64,000 nt of DNA, taken from NCBI GenBank assembly GCA_005217565.1, contig SJCO01000006.1, positions 1 through 64,000 of the forward strand. Reading direction: 5' to 3'. Below the pieces are notes generated by a model. That model saw only the letters and a list, made by a program, of their open reading frames with translations, was not told the DNA's origin and ran no database searches. Shown piece by piece: positions 52,806 through 62,442 of this stretch. The number at the start of each line of letters is the position of its first letter. Position 1 is the first letter of the stretch. Source of the DNA: Puteibacter caeruleilacunae. Its GTDB lineage: Bacteria; Bacteroidota; Bacteroidia; Bacteroidales; Prolixibacteraceae. Made by a program: the position numbers and the translations under genes.

Positions 52806-54920
52806 TTACAATGATATTTGTATGCCTGAAATGGCGGATATTCCTGGTAGTGGATATCCATAATTAATCTCATAGCTTGTGTCTGTAAGGTTCTCTCCGT
52901 AGATAAATAGCCTAATCTTTGGAGAGATGTGGTAATTCACTTTACAGTTCACTACGAAGTAATCTTCCTGTTGAACATTGTCGGGCATAATATTGGTGTA
53001 TAATCCTTGTACCCACTGTGTATTGGCATTAAATGTGAACTTCTTAAGTTGGTAGTTCAATCCAATAAATAGTTGTTGCTCGGGAGCAGCCAAAATATGC
53101 TCTTTGGTATCAAGAAAGCTGTAGGTTACTGTTGCATTTAACTTTTCAGTAAGCTGTTCCTTGTATTCTAATTCAAATCCTTTATTCTCAAAACTTCCAG
53201 TGTTTAGGTTGAGGTATTGTGGCGGTTTATTGGGATTAGGAACAGTTTGAATTAAGTTGTCTCCCTTGGAGTAGAATAGTGTTACAGCCAGAGAGCGATT
53301 GTGTTCTGTCCAATATTTTTGAAAGCCAGTCTCGTAATTCCACATGTTTTCAGGTTGTAGTTGATCATTGGCCGGAGGGAAAAGATATAGCTCTCTGATG
53401 TTAGGACTGCGGAATCCTTTAGATGCCAATAGTCGGTACGACATGTGTGGTGTAAACTGATAATTTAATCCTACCTGAGGAATAACCTCTGTATCATAGA
53501 TTGAATGATCTTCAAATCTAACTCCTGCATTAAGCGATAGTTTGGCGGTTAGGTTTTGCTGACTGACCACATATAATGCTTTTTCTTTTATTGATATCCA
53601 TTTGTTGTTGTATGGAGAAGGACCTATTCCTTGAAATTTCCCATCGACAAATATTGCGCCGACAATTGGGGAGCCAATTCCTCCATATTGTTTGTAATCT
53701 ATACCAATGGTTGTTTGGTTGCCTTTGAAAAGGTTTGCTCCCTGATATAAGCTAAAACCGAAGTTTTCATCAATAGATGTCCAGCCATCATAGATTTCAT
53801 GATCTCCATAATTGTGATAGGCACGGATTCCTCCTTTGATTGGGCCTGTGTTGTTGGTTAATAACACCGAGAAGTTACGACGGTTAATATCTACCCAGTG
53901 ACTTTTATTCGCGTATTCCGAAGGATCAGGAGCATATATAGGCCCTGGGTCATATGCTTTGAAATGGTTGATGCTAAAGTCGGTAGTTAATTGAAATTGA
54001 TCGGATAATTGATATGATATTTTCGTATACCCATTGCGAATGTTAAAGTCTGAATTTTCGCGATCACCATCGGTTGTGTCGTAATTCCCAGACAGGAATA
54101 TACTTAGTTTATCCTTTTTATATCCTGTTGATAGTGCGTATTTCTGCGTGTTGTATGAGCCGTACTGTACGGTGCTATTAAGGGAAAGGCCTTCTCTTTT
54201 CTGCTTTTTTGAGATGATATTAACAACACCACCCATGGCATTGGTTCCATATACCAATGAGGCAGGTCCCCTGATGACTTCAACTTTTTCAATATCAGAA
54301 GAGACATAATTATCGGGGAAATGATGTCCAAATATTCCCTGGAATTGTGGTTGCCCATCAATCATTACCATCACTTGTGACGAAGATGATGCCCCTACTC
54401 CTCTTATGGTTATTTGTCCTGCTGATCCAGTGGATACACCAAAACCATTGTATCCTCTTTGGGTGACAAACATACCGGGGATACGGCCACTTAAGATTGG
54501 TAAAACATTTGATTCGGCTTGCTCTTCAAGTTGCTTGCTTCCTATTGACGATACGGATATAGGAATACTGAATTTGTTAACCTCACTCCTTGATGCTGAG
54601 ACAATAACTTGATCTTGCTCATAGGTCTCACGAGTGAGAGGAAAATCGATGACTACCGATCCTTTGGTGGTGCTAACCTGTTTGGTTTGACTTTGATAAC
54701 CAAGAAAGCTTACCTTGATTTTGTAGGTCCCTGAGTCGAGTTCTAAATGGTAATTCCCTTTGTCATCAGAGACTGTTGATAACTTGCTGCCCGCTACCTG
54801 AATTAACGCATTCTCCAAAGGTTTCCCATTGGACTGATCGGTAACTCTTCCTGATAGTCGTTGTGCATAAATGAATGTTGGTAATGTTATAAGCCATAAA
54901 AGGATCGATAGTTGTCGCAT
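52806..54920 (-). CDS. TonB-dependent outer-membrane receptor
   Basis: A 704-residue receptor: signal peptide ending IYAQ, a carboxypeptidase-regulatory-like domain (GRVTDQSNGKPLENALIQVAG) at about 22-100, the plug (QVIVSASRSEVNKFSIPIS...PGMFVTQRGYNG) to about 235, then a 22-strand-type barrel ending GISAISGIQISL with the aromatic pattern of the last strand replaced by leucine. It imports a substrate through the outer membrane. No SusD partner is next to it, so a metal chelate, vitamin or similar ligand is more likely than a glycan. The upstream metallo-hydrolase gene ends 3 bases before its start. Confidence 0.92.
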   Translation of the reverse strand: MRQLSILLWLITLPTFIYAQRLSGRVTDQSNGKPLENALIQVAGSKLSTVSDDKGNYHLELDSGTYKIKVSFLGYQSQTKQVSTTKGSVVIDFPLTRETYEQDQVIVSASRSEVNKFSIPISVSSIGSKQLEEQAESNVLPILSGRIPGMFVTQRGYNGFGVSTGSAGQITIRGVGASSSSQVMVMIDGQPQFQGIFGHHFPDNYVSSDIEKVEVIRGPASLVYGTNAMGGVVNIISKKQKREGLSLNSTVQYGSYNTQKYALSTGYKKDKLSIFLSGNYDTTDGDRENSDFNIRNGYTKISYQLSDQFQLTTDFSINHFKAYDPGPIYAPDPSEYANKSHWVDINRRNFSVLLTNNTGPIKGGIRAYHNYGDHEIYDGWTSIDENFGFSLYQGANLFKGNQTTIGIDYKQYGGIGSPIVGAIFVDGKFQGIGPSPYNNKWISIKEKALYVVSQQNLTAKLSLNAGVRFEDHSIYDTEVIPQVGLNYQFTPHMSYRLLASKGFRSPNIRELYLFPPANDQLQPENMWNYETGFQKYWTEHNRSLAVTLFYSKGDNLIQTVPNPNKPPQYLNLNTGSFENKGFELEYKEQLTEKLNATVTYSFLDTKEHILAAPEQQLFIGLNYQLKKFTFNANTQWVQGLYTNIMPDNVQQEDYFVVNCKVNYHISPKIRLFIYGENLTDTSYEINYGYPLPGISAISGIQISL

Positions 54921-54923
54921 ATA

Positions 54924-55769
54924 TTAAGGTGTTGGTACTGGTTTTAATTTAAATGTCTGGTCTATTTCAGGATGTTTGCCTGTCCATTTGACTGATGCGC
55001 ATTCGACATATGCATCGTGTTCAAAAAACAGGTAATATCCTTTCTCAACAATCTCTTTGAGGAATTGTTCTTTTTCATCCATCGCAACCACTGGTTGCAG
55101 ATCGTAGGCTGCTACCCATGCAACAGGCAGACTTGCAGCAACTGGAAGTAGGTCGGCTGTGAACAGGTATGTTTCTTCTTCATCGTGAAAGATTGGAATA
55201 ATCATCCCTGGTGTATGTCCATTAAATAGGCGTAGCTCGACCTTGTCGTATATGGTGGTTTCCTCATCAATTAACTTTAATTGCTTGCTGTTTACCAAAG
55301 GTTCAAAATCGTCTTTAAAGTAAGCTGATGCCTCTCTCCTATTCGGATTTACTGCATTTTCGTATTGAGATTTGCTTACCCAATATGTTGCATTAGGGAA
55401 GGTGATCTGAAGTTGATTGTCTTTATCCCAATAGGTGTTGCCTCCAGCATGATCCCAATGCAAATGAGTAAGGATAACGTCAGTTATTTCTGTTGGTGCT
55501 ATGCCTTTTTCCTCAAGACTGATCATTAAGTGATCCTGATCGTCGAGTCCGTTATTGTCGCGATATTTTTGAGGTTGCTTCATTCCTGCTCCTGTATCTA
55601 CCAATATCACGCGATTCTGGTGCTTCACCAATAAGCAACGCATTGTTAGCTTGCAGAAATTCTTTTCATCAACCTGATATCTTTTTTCCCACATCACTTT
55701 AGGTACAACTCCGAAGACTGCACCTCCATCTGCCATAAAATCTCCGGCATATAGACTAATAAACTCCAT
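54924..55769 (-). CDS. Metallo-beta-lactamase-fold hydrolase
   Basis: A 281-residue cytoplasmic enzyme. The metal site motif HLHWDHAGG lies near residue 107, with a further metal-binding DTG (VDTGAG) and NGHTPGM, TADLLPV and FEHDAY later. The overall pattern matches the AHL-lactonase/glyoxalase-like branch. The true substrate is unclear. It is the first gene of a two-gene operon with the TonB receptor, so it may act on the imported compound (inference). The promoter must lie in 55770-55958, divergent to mpl. Confidence 0.87.
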   Translation of the reverse strand: MEFISLYAGDFMADGGAVFGVVPKVMWEKRYQVDEKNFCKLTMRCLLVKHQNRVILVDTGAGMKQPQKYRDNNGLDDQDHLMISLEEKGIAPTEITDVILTHLHWDHAGGNTYWDKDNQLQITFPNATYWVSKSQYENAVNPNRREASAYFKDDFEPLVNSKQLKLIDEETTIYDKVELRLFNGHTPGMIIPIFHDEEETYLFTADLLPVAASLPVAWVAAYDLQPVVAMDEKEQFLKEIVEKGYYLFFEHDAYVECASVKWTGKHPEIDQTFKLKPVPTP

Positions 55770-55903
55770 AATATCTCAAATTTGTGCAACAAGATAATAA
55801 AATAGGCCGAAACGTTCATCTTTTAATAACCTACATCGCTGACATGGCGCGGATTATGAATAAGATGTTAAGTGCAAAGCTAGATGGTTGCCTTGATCTA
55901 TTT

Positions 55904-55931
55904 TTTGATTTATATCAAATCCCTATCTTTA
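55904..55931 (+). promoter_or_regulatory. mpl promoter (TTTG / TATCTTTA)
   Basis: TTTG at 55904-55907 and TATCTTTA at 55924-55931, close to TTTG/TAnnTTTG with a 16-base gap, 28 bases before the mpl start. Confidence 0.55.
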
Positions 55932-55958
55932 TGATCCAAATGTTTAAGTTTTTTTGAT

Positions 55959-57374
55959 ATGAGAGTACACTTTATTGCTATCGGAGGAAGTGCAATGCAT
56001 AATCTTGCCATTGCTTTACATGAAAAAGGATATGATGTGAGTGGATCAGACGACGAAATTTTTGAGCCGTCGAGAAGTCGCCTTGAAAAGCATGGTATTC
56101 TTCCGCAGCATATTGGTTGGGCTCCTGATAAGATAACAACTGATTTAGATGCCGTAATATTGGGAATGCATGCCCGAATCGATAATCCTGAGTTGCTTAG
56201 GGCACAGGAATTGGGTGTCAAGGTGTATTCATATCCCGAATATTTATACGAGCAGACAAAAGATAAGAAGCGTGTAGTTATTGGCGGAAGTCATGGTAAA
56301 ACCACGATTACTTCAATGATTATGCATGTGCTGAATTTCCACCATATCGATTTTGATTATATGGTAGGGGCGCAACTGGATGGATTTGAGACAATGGTTC
56401 GGTTGAATGACACTTCTAAGATTGCGGTATTTGAGGGGGATGAGTACTTGTCCTCTCCTATCGATCGCCGACCAAAGTTTCACTTGTATCATCCTCATGT
56501 AGCTTTATTGAGTGGTGTTGCATGGGATCATATCAATGTGTTCCCAACTTTTGAAGGGTATGTTGATCAGTTTCGTCAGTTTGCAAATATGGTTGAGGAT
56601 GAAGGTTCTTTGATCTATTTTGAAGGCGATAATCATCTGCAGGAGATTGCCAGTGGTTTGGAGACTAATGTGACGAAGATTGCTTATGGTATCCATCCGC
56701 ATGTGATTGATGATGGAAATTCGTACTTGTGTTATGGCGATCGTCGCATAAGAATGAGTGTGTTTGGAGATCATAATCTGCAGAATATAAATGGTGCCCG
56801 TTTGGTGTGTAATGAGATTGGTGTTAGCGATGAAGACTTCTACAAGGCTATTGGTAGTTTTAAGGGTGCCAGTCGACGATTACAGATATTAGCTGAGAAT
56901 GAGCAGACGATTGTTTATCACGACTTTGCCCATAGTCCGTCGAAACTTAAGGCAACAACATCGGCTGTGAAAAAGCAATTTACTGATCGCAGATTGGTAG
57001 CGTGTATGGAGTTACATACCTTTTCAAGTTTAAAGAAAGACTTTCTTCCAGAATATAATGGGGCAATGGATGAGGCTGATTTGGCGATTGTATACTTCAA
57101 TCCTCAAACCATTGAGCATAAGAAGTTGGAACCTATTACAAAGGAACAGGTTGCAGCTGGATTTAATAATGAAAAGTTAGTGGTTTATACCGATTCAGAT
57201 CAACTTTTTGAGGACCTAAAACAAATGGATTTTAATGATGCAAATCTATTGTTGATGAGTTCTGGAAATTTCTCAGGTAAAGATCTGAAGGAGTTTGCAG
57301 TTAAGCTTACAGGAAATCCTGTTAATTTCAAGAATACCCGTTGGTATAGTCATCCTGTTGGAAAAATAAATTAA
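55959..57374 (+). CDS. mpl: Mpl-type UDP-MurNAc:tripeptide ligase
   Basis: A 471-residue cytoplasmic Mur ligase of the peptidoglycan recycling pathway, which in E. coli joins UDP-MurNAc to the recycled L-Ala-gamma-D-Glu-meso-DAP tripeptide. IAIGGSAMHNLAIAL near residue 5 is the N-terminal nucleotide-binding loop and GGSHGKTTITSMI near 110 is the ATP P-loop. VFEGDEYLSSPIDRRPKF, ALLSGVAWDHINVF and HDFAHSPSK are Mpl-type motifs. A peptidase gene follows 5 bases later, in line with a wall-peptide recycling operon. Confidence 0.93.
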   Translation: MRVHFIAIGGSAMHNLAIALHEKGYDVSGSDDEIFEPSRSRLEKHGILPQHIGWAPDKITTDLDAVILGMHARIDNPELLRAQELGVKVYSYPEYLYEQTKDKKRVVIGGSHGKTTITSMIMHVLNFHHIDFDYMVGAQLDGFETMVRLNDTSKIAVFEGDEYLSSPIDRRPKFHLYHPHVALLSGVAWDHINVFPTFEGYVDQFRQFANMVEDEGSLIYFEGDNHLQEIASGLETNVTKIAYGIHPHVIDDGNSYLCYGDRRIRMSVFGDHNLQNINGARLVCNEIGVSDEDFYKAIGSFKGASRRLQILAENEQTIVYHDFAHSPSKLKATTSAVKKQFTDRRLVACMELHTFSSLKKDFLPEYNGAMDEADLAIVYFNPQTIEHKKLEPITKEQVAAGFNNEKLVVYTDSDQLFEDLKQMDFNDANLLLMSSGNFSGKDLKEFAVKLTGNPVNFKNTRWYSHPVGKIN

Positions 57375-57379
57375 GCTGT

Positions 57380-58591
57380 ATGAGGCTGTTGTTATATGTG
57401 TCGATTGCATTAGGACTGTGTGCTTGCGAAAAGAAGAATCTTTCTGATGAGGAGATTCTTACACTCCATAATGAACTTATTACAATTGATACGCATTGTG
57501 ATACTCCCTTGAATCTATTGGAAAATTTCTTTGATTTGGGAGTAGAGCATCCATATGAAGAAGGGCGTGTTGATATCCCTCGCATGAAGAAGGGCGGTTT
57601 AGACGGAGTGTTTTTTGCGGTGTTCACCGGACAGAAACCACGAACAGAGGAGAACTATGGTCAGGCTTACGTGTGGGCCAATGAGATGATCGACTCTATT
57701 TATGCGGGCGTAGGAAGATATCCCGAAGAACTTCAAATTACCAGATCAACAAAAGATTTTTATCGTGTAAATAAGGAGGGAAAAAGAGGCGTTTTTATTG
57801 GATTAGAGAATGGATTCCCTTTGGCGAAGGATCTTAGTAGAGTTGAAGAGTTTTACGACAGAGGAGTGCGTTATATTACCTTGTCGCATTCGTTTCATAA
57901 CGACATATGTGATTCATCAAGCGACTTGGCAGAACCTGAGCATAATGGATTAAGTAGCTATGGAGAACAGGTTGTTGAGGAGATGAACAGACTAGGAATG
58001 TTGATAGATATATCACATACCTCGGATGAGACTTTCTTTGATGTTGTTGCTTATAGTAAGGCTCCTGTTTTTGCTTCTCATTCAAGTGTGAGGGCTATTG
58101 CCAACCACGATCGTAATATGACTGATGAGATGCTTAAAGCATTAGCTAAAAAAGGGGGTGTGATTCAGATATGCCTTATGGATTCATATGTGCAAAATCC
58201 CGATACTACAACCATGCGATATAAAATTGAATCCCGATTAAGACACATATATCGTAGTCGATTTAATACCATGTGTAAGGAGGAGAAAAGCGATTTTCTG
58301 ACGGAATGGAGGCAAATGAAGAAGGATTACCCTAAGAAATTGGCTGTGATTAAACAGTTTGTTGATCATATCGATTATGTGAAAAACCTGGTTGGTGTTG
58401 ATTATGTAGGGATCGGTAGCGATTTTGATGGTGGTGGTGCTTTGGCCGACTGTCAGGATATTGGTGCTTACCCTGATATCACAAAGGAGATGGTTCGTCG
58501 TGGCTATTCAGAAAAAGATATTCGCAAAATATGGGGCGAGAACTTCCTGCGCGTTTTTAAGAAGGTTGAAGATTGTGCCGATAAGAAATAG
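57380..58591 (+). CDS. M19 membrane dipeptidase lipoprotein
   Basis: A 403-residue zinc dipeptidase of the renal dipeptidase family, lipidated at ALGLCAC. Metal ligands and family motifs are IDTHCDTPLN near 38, FIGLENG, TLSHSFHNDICDSS, DISHTSD, FASHSSVRAI and GIGSDFDGGG. It hydrolyses dipeptides, including D-Ala and L,D types, outside the cytoplasm. The 5-base spacing to mpl suggests joint work in wall-peptide turnover. A palindromic leader separates it from the next gene. Confidence 0.93.
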   Translation: MRLLLYVSIALGLCACEKKNLSDEEILTLHNELITIDTHCDTPLNLLENFFDLGVEHPYEEGRVDIPRMKKGGLDGVFFAVFTGQKPRTEENYGQAYVWANEMIDSIYAGVGRYPEELQITRSTKDFYRVNKEGKRGVFIGLENGFPLAKDLSRVEEFYDRGVRYITLSHSFHNDICDSSSDLAEPEHNGLSSYGEQVVEEMNRLGMLIDISHTSDETFFDVVAYSKAPVFASHSSVRAIANHDRNMTDEMLKALAKKGGVIQICLMDSYVQNPDTTTMRYKIESRLRHIYRSRFNTMCKEEKSDFLTEWRQMKKDYPKKLAVIKQFVDHIDYVKNLVGVDYVGIGSDFDGGGALADCQDIGAYPDITKEMVRRGYSEKDIRKIWGENFLRVFKKVEDCADKK

Positions 58592-58635
58592 ATCCTTAAT
58601 CCAATTGTAAAGTGGAGATAGTTGTGTGAACCTTT

Positions 58636-58672
58636 CTGGTTATTACAGTGTTGTGCTGTAAAAGGCTACCAG
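58636..58672 (+). promoter_or_regulatory. Stem-loop overlapping the next ribosome-binding region
   Basis: CTGGT (58636) pairs with ACCAG (58668-58672), and inside it TTACAG pairs with CTGTAA. The stem ends 1 base before the ATG at 58674 and its right arm covers the AAAAGG that could bind ribosomes. It may terminate the dipeptidase message or control translation of the next gene. Confidence 0.45.
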
Positions 58673-58673
58673 A

Positions 58674-59531
58674 ATGAATGCAAAAGACTACTTTAAAAAA
58701 CCACCTATTTATGTCGTTTCCGGGGGAAAAGGACTTGCAGGTAATGCGGTTGTTCAATCGATTTTAATTCAGTTTCCTGATAATATGATTCCGGTGATTA
58801 TTACCCCGGATATCCTTACAGTGGAGAAAGCCCATGGAATTGCGGCTCAGGCCGCAGAAGATGATGGTATTGTTGTTCATACAATGGTTGCTCCTGATAT
58901 GCGGGAGATGTTGGTTGATGCATGTGAACAGCGAAATGTTAAGCATTTTGATCTGGTAGGAGAATTATCTGATTATTTATCAGAATTGCTGGGAGTACAG
59001 CCTATCAGTAAGCCTGGTTTGTATCGTTTACGTAATATCGAGTATTTTCAGCGTGTAAAAGCTATTGAGTTTACCATGAAGCATGATGATGGTAACAATG
59101 CCGAGAAGATTGCTAAGGCTGATATCATACTCACAGGTGTATCGCGTACTGGAAAAACACCACTTAGTGTTTATTTGGCAATGTTTGGCTGGAAGGTAGC
59201 TAATGTTCCATTAGTACCGGGAATCCCCCCTCCTGAGACCTTATTTGAGGTTGATCCAGACCGTGTATTTGGATTGACAATTTCATTGAGCTATTTGATT
59301 GCACAGCGTAGCTATAGAGTGAAGAATTTGAATATGCCAGCTGATACAGACTATATCGATAAGCGCATGGTGCAAAAAGAGCTTAATTACGCTAACTTGA
59401 TCTTTGAGCGTGGAGGTTTTACTATTATGAATATAACCAATCGTGCAATTGAATCATCGGCCAATGATATCCTGACAATTTTAACCAGTAGATTCGGAAG
59501 AGATAAATGGAGAATGAATGTAGAGCAATAA
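58674..59531 (+). CDS. PEP synthase/PPDK regulatory protein (DUF299) family
   Basis: A 285-residue bifunctional kinase/phosphorylase family protein that inactivates and reactivates PEP synthase or pyruvate phosphate dikinase by ADP-dependent phosphorylation of a threonine. The P-loop is GVSRTGKTPLSVYLA near residue 160, followed by NVPLVPGIPPPETLFEVDPDRVFGLTIS, the main family signature. VVSGGKGLAGNAVVQSIL opens the protein. The partner enzyme is not in the window. It is full length and ends at a terminator shared with the convergent tRNA gene. Confidence 0.92.
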   Translation: MNAKDYFKKPPIYVVSGGKGLAGNAVVQSILIQFPDNMIPVIITPDILTVEKAHGIAAQAAEDDGIVVHTMVAPDMREMLVDACEQRNVKHFDLVGELSDYLSELLGVQPISKPGLYRLRNIEYFQRVKAIEFTMKHDDGNNAEKIAKADIILTGVSRTGKTPLSVYLAMFGWKVANVPLVPGIPPPETLFEVDPDRVFGLTISLSYLIAQRSYRVKNLNMPADTDYIDKRMVQKELNYANLIFERGGFTIMNITNRAIESSANDILTILTSRFGRDKWRMNVEQ

Positions 59532-59532
59532 A

Positions 59533-59562
59533 AAAAGGTTACCTCTGATGAAGTAACCTTTT
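59533..59562. terminator. Bidirectional terminator between DUF299 gene and tRNA-Cys
   Basis: AAAAGGTTAC and GTAACCTTTT form a 10-bp perfect stem with a 10-base loop; it has A-runs on the left and T on the right, so it can stop both strands. Confidence 0.75.
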
Positions 59563-59566
59563 GTTG

Positions 59567-59637
59567 AGGTCGGTGGCGGATTCGAACCGCCGTACATGGT
59601 TTTGCAGACCACTGCCTAGCCACTCGGCCAACCGACC
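59567..59637 (-). tRNA. tRNA-Cys (GCA)
   Basis: 71 bases on the minus strand, 59637 to 59567. The acceptor stem GGTCGGT pairs with ACCGACC, the anticodon loop is CTGCAAA (anticodon GCA), the T arm contains GGTTCGAATCC, and the discriminator base is U, as required for tRNA-Cys. The CCA end is not encoded. It lies 34 bases downstream of a cysteine-rich CWC protein gene on the same strand. Confidence 0.95.
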
Positions 59638-59671
59638 ATTGTTTTCGGGTTGCAAATATATAATAAATGTA

Positions 59672-59875
59672 TTACGAAGCAATAGTCTTTGCGCTATTTT
59701 TTTCTGAAAAATCTTTCAGACACTCCTCGCAAAGGCAATTATCCCACTTAGAGCGAAGAAGTTGTAGCGTTTCAGATGAAAGTGAATAATTTTCACACCA
59801 ACAGCTTTTTTTTCCTTTGTTGTAGCATTTGAACGCTGCTCCACACTTCGGACAGGTCTTTAACGTATGATCCAT
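59672..59875 (-). CDS. Cysteine-rich CWC protein
   Basis: A 67-residue small protein of the cysteine-rich CWC family: CPKCGAAFKCYNKGKKSCWCE at residues 8-28, then CLCEEC near 47-52. The cysteines probably bind zinc. Function unknown; it often accompanies small metabolic genes. It is 6 bases behind folB in the same direction and tRNA-Cys follows 34 bases later, so the tRNA may share its transcript. Confidence 0.85.
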   Translation of the reverse strand: MDHTLKTCPKCGAAFKCYNKGKKSCWCENYSLSSETLQLLRSKWDNCLCEECLKDFSEKNSAKTIAS

Positions 59876-59881
59876 GATCGT

Positions 59882-60235
59882 CTATCGTTCCTGTGTTACA
59901 CTTACCCTGCCTATCTGACCACCCATTGGAGGATTCATTTTTGATACCTTTACCTTTGCCCAGCTAATTTCATCCTGGAAATCGGCATACAGGTGATCTA
60001 GAATACGTCCGGTTAGGTGTTCTAAAAGATGTGATTTGATCTCCATCTCTTCTTTAACAAGGCGATATACCTTTTGGTAATCGAGTGCATCGTTTAGATT
60101 ATCTGATTGGCTGGCCGCCTTACAACATGTTTTAAGGTGAATGCTAACCAAAAAGCGATTACCAACTACCTGCTCCTCTTTGAAATGCCCATGGTAGGCA
60201 TAAAATTCCATGTCTTCAATCTCTATCAGTCCCAT
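59882..60235 (-). CDS. folB: Dihydroneopterin aldolase
   Basis: A 117-residue folate-pathway enzyme that converts dihydroneopterin to 6-hydroxymethyl-dihydropterin and glycolaldehyde. IEIEDMEFYAYHGHFKEEQVVGNRF opens the tunnelling fold with the catalytic Tyr/His region; LLEHLTGRILDHL is the substrate-binding glutamate block, and KVKVSKMNPPMGG ends the domain with the conserved lysine region. Length is normal. First gene of a folB-CWC-tRNA-Cys run. Confidence 0.93.
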   Translation of the reverse strand: MGLIEIEDMEFYAYHGHFKEEQVVGNRFLVSIHLKTCCKAASQSDNLNDALDYQKVYRLVKEEMEIKSHLLEHLTGRILDHLYADFQDEISWAKVKVSKMNPPMGGQIGRVSVTQER

Positions 60236-60538
60236 GTGAATAAACTTGTTGTTTGTAAAATGAAGGTGCGAAGTTAAATTTTAAATTTGGTGATCAGGTA
60301 TTTTTATGGCAGAATATTTATTTTCAGTTAAATCCTTGCTACATTTGTGCAATAATTTAAACAATAAGTATCTAAACAAGGTAGTTAGTGTTTGAAACAG
60401 GTTAAGCAATCATGATTTAATGTGAATAAGATTATGCAGCAGCCAATCGCCATTACATTGGAGCTGGTGGCTGTGATGCCACATTGAATCATTGTTGATA
60501 AAACTTGATAATCGAATAATCTAAAAATCTTCAAATAG
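60236..60538. other. 303-base divergent region between folB and glnS
   Basis: TACATTTG at 60350-60357 matches the -7 consensus and reads toward glnS, leaving a leader of about 180 bases. That leader includes CCAAT/ATTGG and GTGGC/GCCAC stems between about 60442 and 60483. The folB promoter should lie in the left part but no exact box was found. No ORF of note. Confidence 0.5.
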
Positions 60539-62233
60539 ATGACAGTAAAAGAGCAAGAAGAGGTTGTAAAACCTACTAATTTTATCCATCAGCAAATAGA
60601 TAAAGATCTGGAAGAAGGGAAAAATGAAGGACGAGTACATACTCGTTTCCCACCAGAGCCCAATGGTTATTTACATATTGGACATGCGAAGTCGATATGT
60701 TTAAATTTTGGTACTGCTGAGAAGTATAATGGCTTGTATAATCTTCGCTTTGATGATACGAATCCTTCAAAGGAGGAAACAGAATATGTTGATTCAATTA
60801 AAGAAGATGTAAGGTGGTTAGGTTTTGACTGGGGTGATAGAGAATATTTTGCATCTGATTACTTTGGTAAGTTGTACGAGTTTGCCCTTAAATTAATTCG
60901 TGAGGGGAAAGCGTATGTTGACGATCAACCGGCAGAGGTTATTAGCGAGCAAAAAGGAACTCCTACTCGCCCAGGTACTGAAAGTCCTTTCCGTAACCGT
61001 ACGGCAGAGGAAAACCTGGAGTTATTCCTCGCAATGAAGAATGGAGATTTTAAGGATGGGGAGAAAGTATTGAGGGCAAAAATCGATATGGCTTCTCCTA
61101 ATATGCACATGCGCGATCCGATTATCTATCGTATCATGCATACACCTCATCACCGTACAGGTACTGAGTGGTGTATTTATCCTATGTACGATTTTGCTCA
61201 TGGTCAGTCGGATTACTGGGAAGGAATTACTCACTCAATTTGTACACTTGAGTTTGAAGTACACCGTCCGTTGTACGATTGGTTCGTAGAGCAGTTAAAA
61301 GATACTGATTACCGACCACGTCAGATTGAATTTGCACGATTGAATCTGAGTTATACCGTAATGAGTAAGCGTAAGCTTCTTGAATTGGTGAAAGATAACC
61401 ATGTGAATGGTTGGGATGATCCAAGGATGCCTACTATCTCAGGATTACGTCGTAGAGGTTATACTCCTGATTCGATTCGTAATTTTGCTGAGCGTATTGG
61501 TGTTACCAAGACTGATGGTATGATTGATGTTGCATTGCTTGAGCATAGCGTTCGTGAGGACTTGAATAAGAGTGCTCAGCGTGTGATGGGTGTGTTGAAT
61601 CCATTGAAAGTTGTGATTACCAACTATCCTGAAGGTCAATCAGAAGAATTGGAAGCTGTTAATAACCCTGAAGATGAGTCAATGGGTAAACGCATGGTTC
61701 CTTTCTCAAGAGAACTATATATTGAGCGTGACGACTTCATGGAAAATCCACCTAGGAAATTCTTCCGTTTAGGTGTTGGTCGTGAGGTTCGCTTAAGATA
61801 TGCATACTTTGTGACTTGTAATGAAGTTGTTAAGGATGAAAACGGAGAGATCATCGAATTACGTTGTACCTATGATCCTGCATCTAAAGGAGGAAAATCT
61901 CCTGATGGTAGAAAGGTTAAAGGTACTTTACACTGGGTTTCTGCACCTCATGCAGTAAAATCGGAAGTGCGTTTGTATGATCGCTTATTCTCTGATGAGA
62001 ATCCACAGGCACACAAGGATGTTGACTTTAAAGAGTTCATGAATCCTGATTCATTACAGAGTTTGACCGACTGTTATATTGAACCATTTGTTAAAACAGC
62101 AAATGCATTAGATCATTTTCAGTTTGAGCGTTTAGGATACTTCAATGTTGATCCTGATACCAATGGCGATACTATTGTGTTTAACAGAACTGTTTCGCTA
62201 AAAGACTCATGGTCGAAAGCTAAGAAAAAATAA
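60539..62233 (+). CDS. glnS: Glutaminyl-tRNA synthetase
   Basis: A 564-residue class I synthetase that charges tRNA-Gln with glutamine. HIGH is seen in [18 protein letters not shown] near residue 40 and the KMSKS-type loop is YTVMSKRKL near 275. [19 protein letters not shown] and [27 protein letters not shown] are standard GlnRS blocks. The C-terminal anticodon-binding beta-barrels follow. Length is normal for the bacterial enzyme. It has its own promoter-like box and a structured leader. Confidence 0.97.
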   Translation: MTVKEQEEVVKPTNFIHQQIDKDLEEGKNEGRVHTRFPPEPNGYLHIGHAKSICLNFGTAEKYNGLYNLRFDDTNPSKEETEYVDSIKEDVRWLGFDWGDREYFASDYFGKLYEFALKLIREGKAYVDDQPAEVISEQKGTPTRPGTESPFRNRTAEENLELFLAMKNGDFKDGEKVLRAKIDMASPNMHMRDPIIYRIMHTPHHRTGTEWCIYPMYDFAHGQSDYWEGITHSICTLEFEVHRPLYDWFVEQLKDTDYRPRQIEFARLNLSYTVMSKRKLLELVKDNHVNGWDDPRMPTISGLRRRGYTPDSIRNFAERIGVTKTDGMIDVALLEHSVREDLNKSAQRVMGVLNPLKVVITNYPEGQSEELEAVNNPEDESMGKRMVPFSRELYIERDDFMENPPRKFFRLGVGREVRLRYAYFVTCNEVVKDENGEIIELRCTYDPASKGGKSPDGRKVKGTLHWVSAPHAVKSEVRLYDRLFSDENPQAHKDVDFKEFMNPDSLQSLTDCYIEPFVKTANALDHFQFERLGYFNVDPDTNGDTIVFNRTVSLKDSWSKAKKK

Positions 62234-62242
62234 GTGATATAA

Positions 62243-62340
62243 ATTGGGAGGTAGTTAGTCTGGCATTTGCCATATGAAGAGGTTATAAGCTTTGGTCCAA
62301 CATGGCATTTCTTCTTTTCATTTGCTGGCTACCTCCCGAT
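62243..62340. repeat. Long-looped inverted repeat after glnS
   Basis: ATTGGGAGGTAG (62243-62254) pairs with CTACCTCCCGAT (62329-62340) with one mismatch around a 74-base loop; inside, TGGCA/TGCCA form another small stem. T-rich sequence follows. It may terminate glnS or be a small structured RNA. Confidence 0.45.
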
Positions 62341-62442
62341 TTTATTTAACACCTCCCAATACTCTCAGACTCTCTTTCTTACAATTTACCGATACCTCCC
62401 TCCTCTTTACCGAATTCTACATTATATTTGAGGATGTGATAT

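Noticed and set aside
60400-60538. T-box riboswitch before glnS
   Set aside because: No T-box consensus or specifier loop was seen, and the class is typical of Firmicutes.
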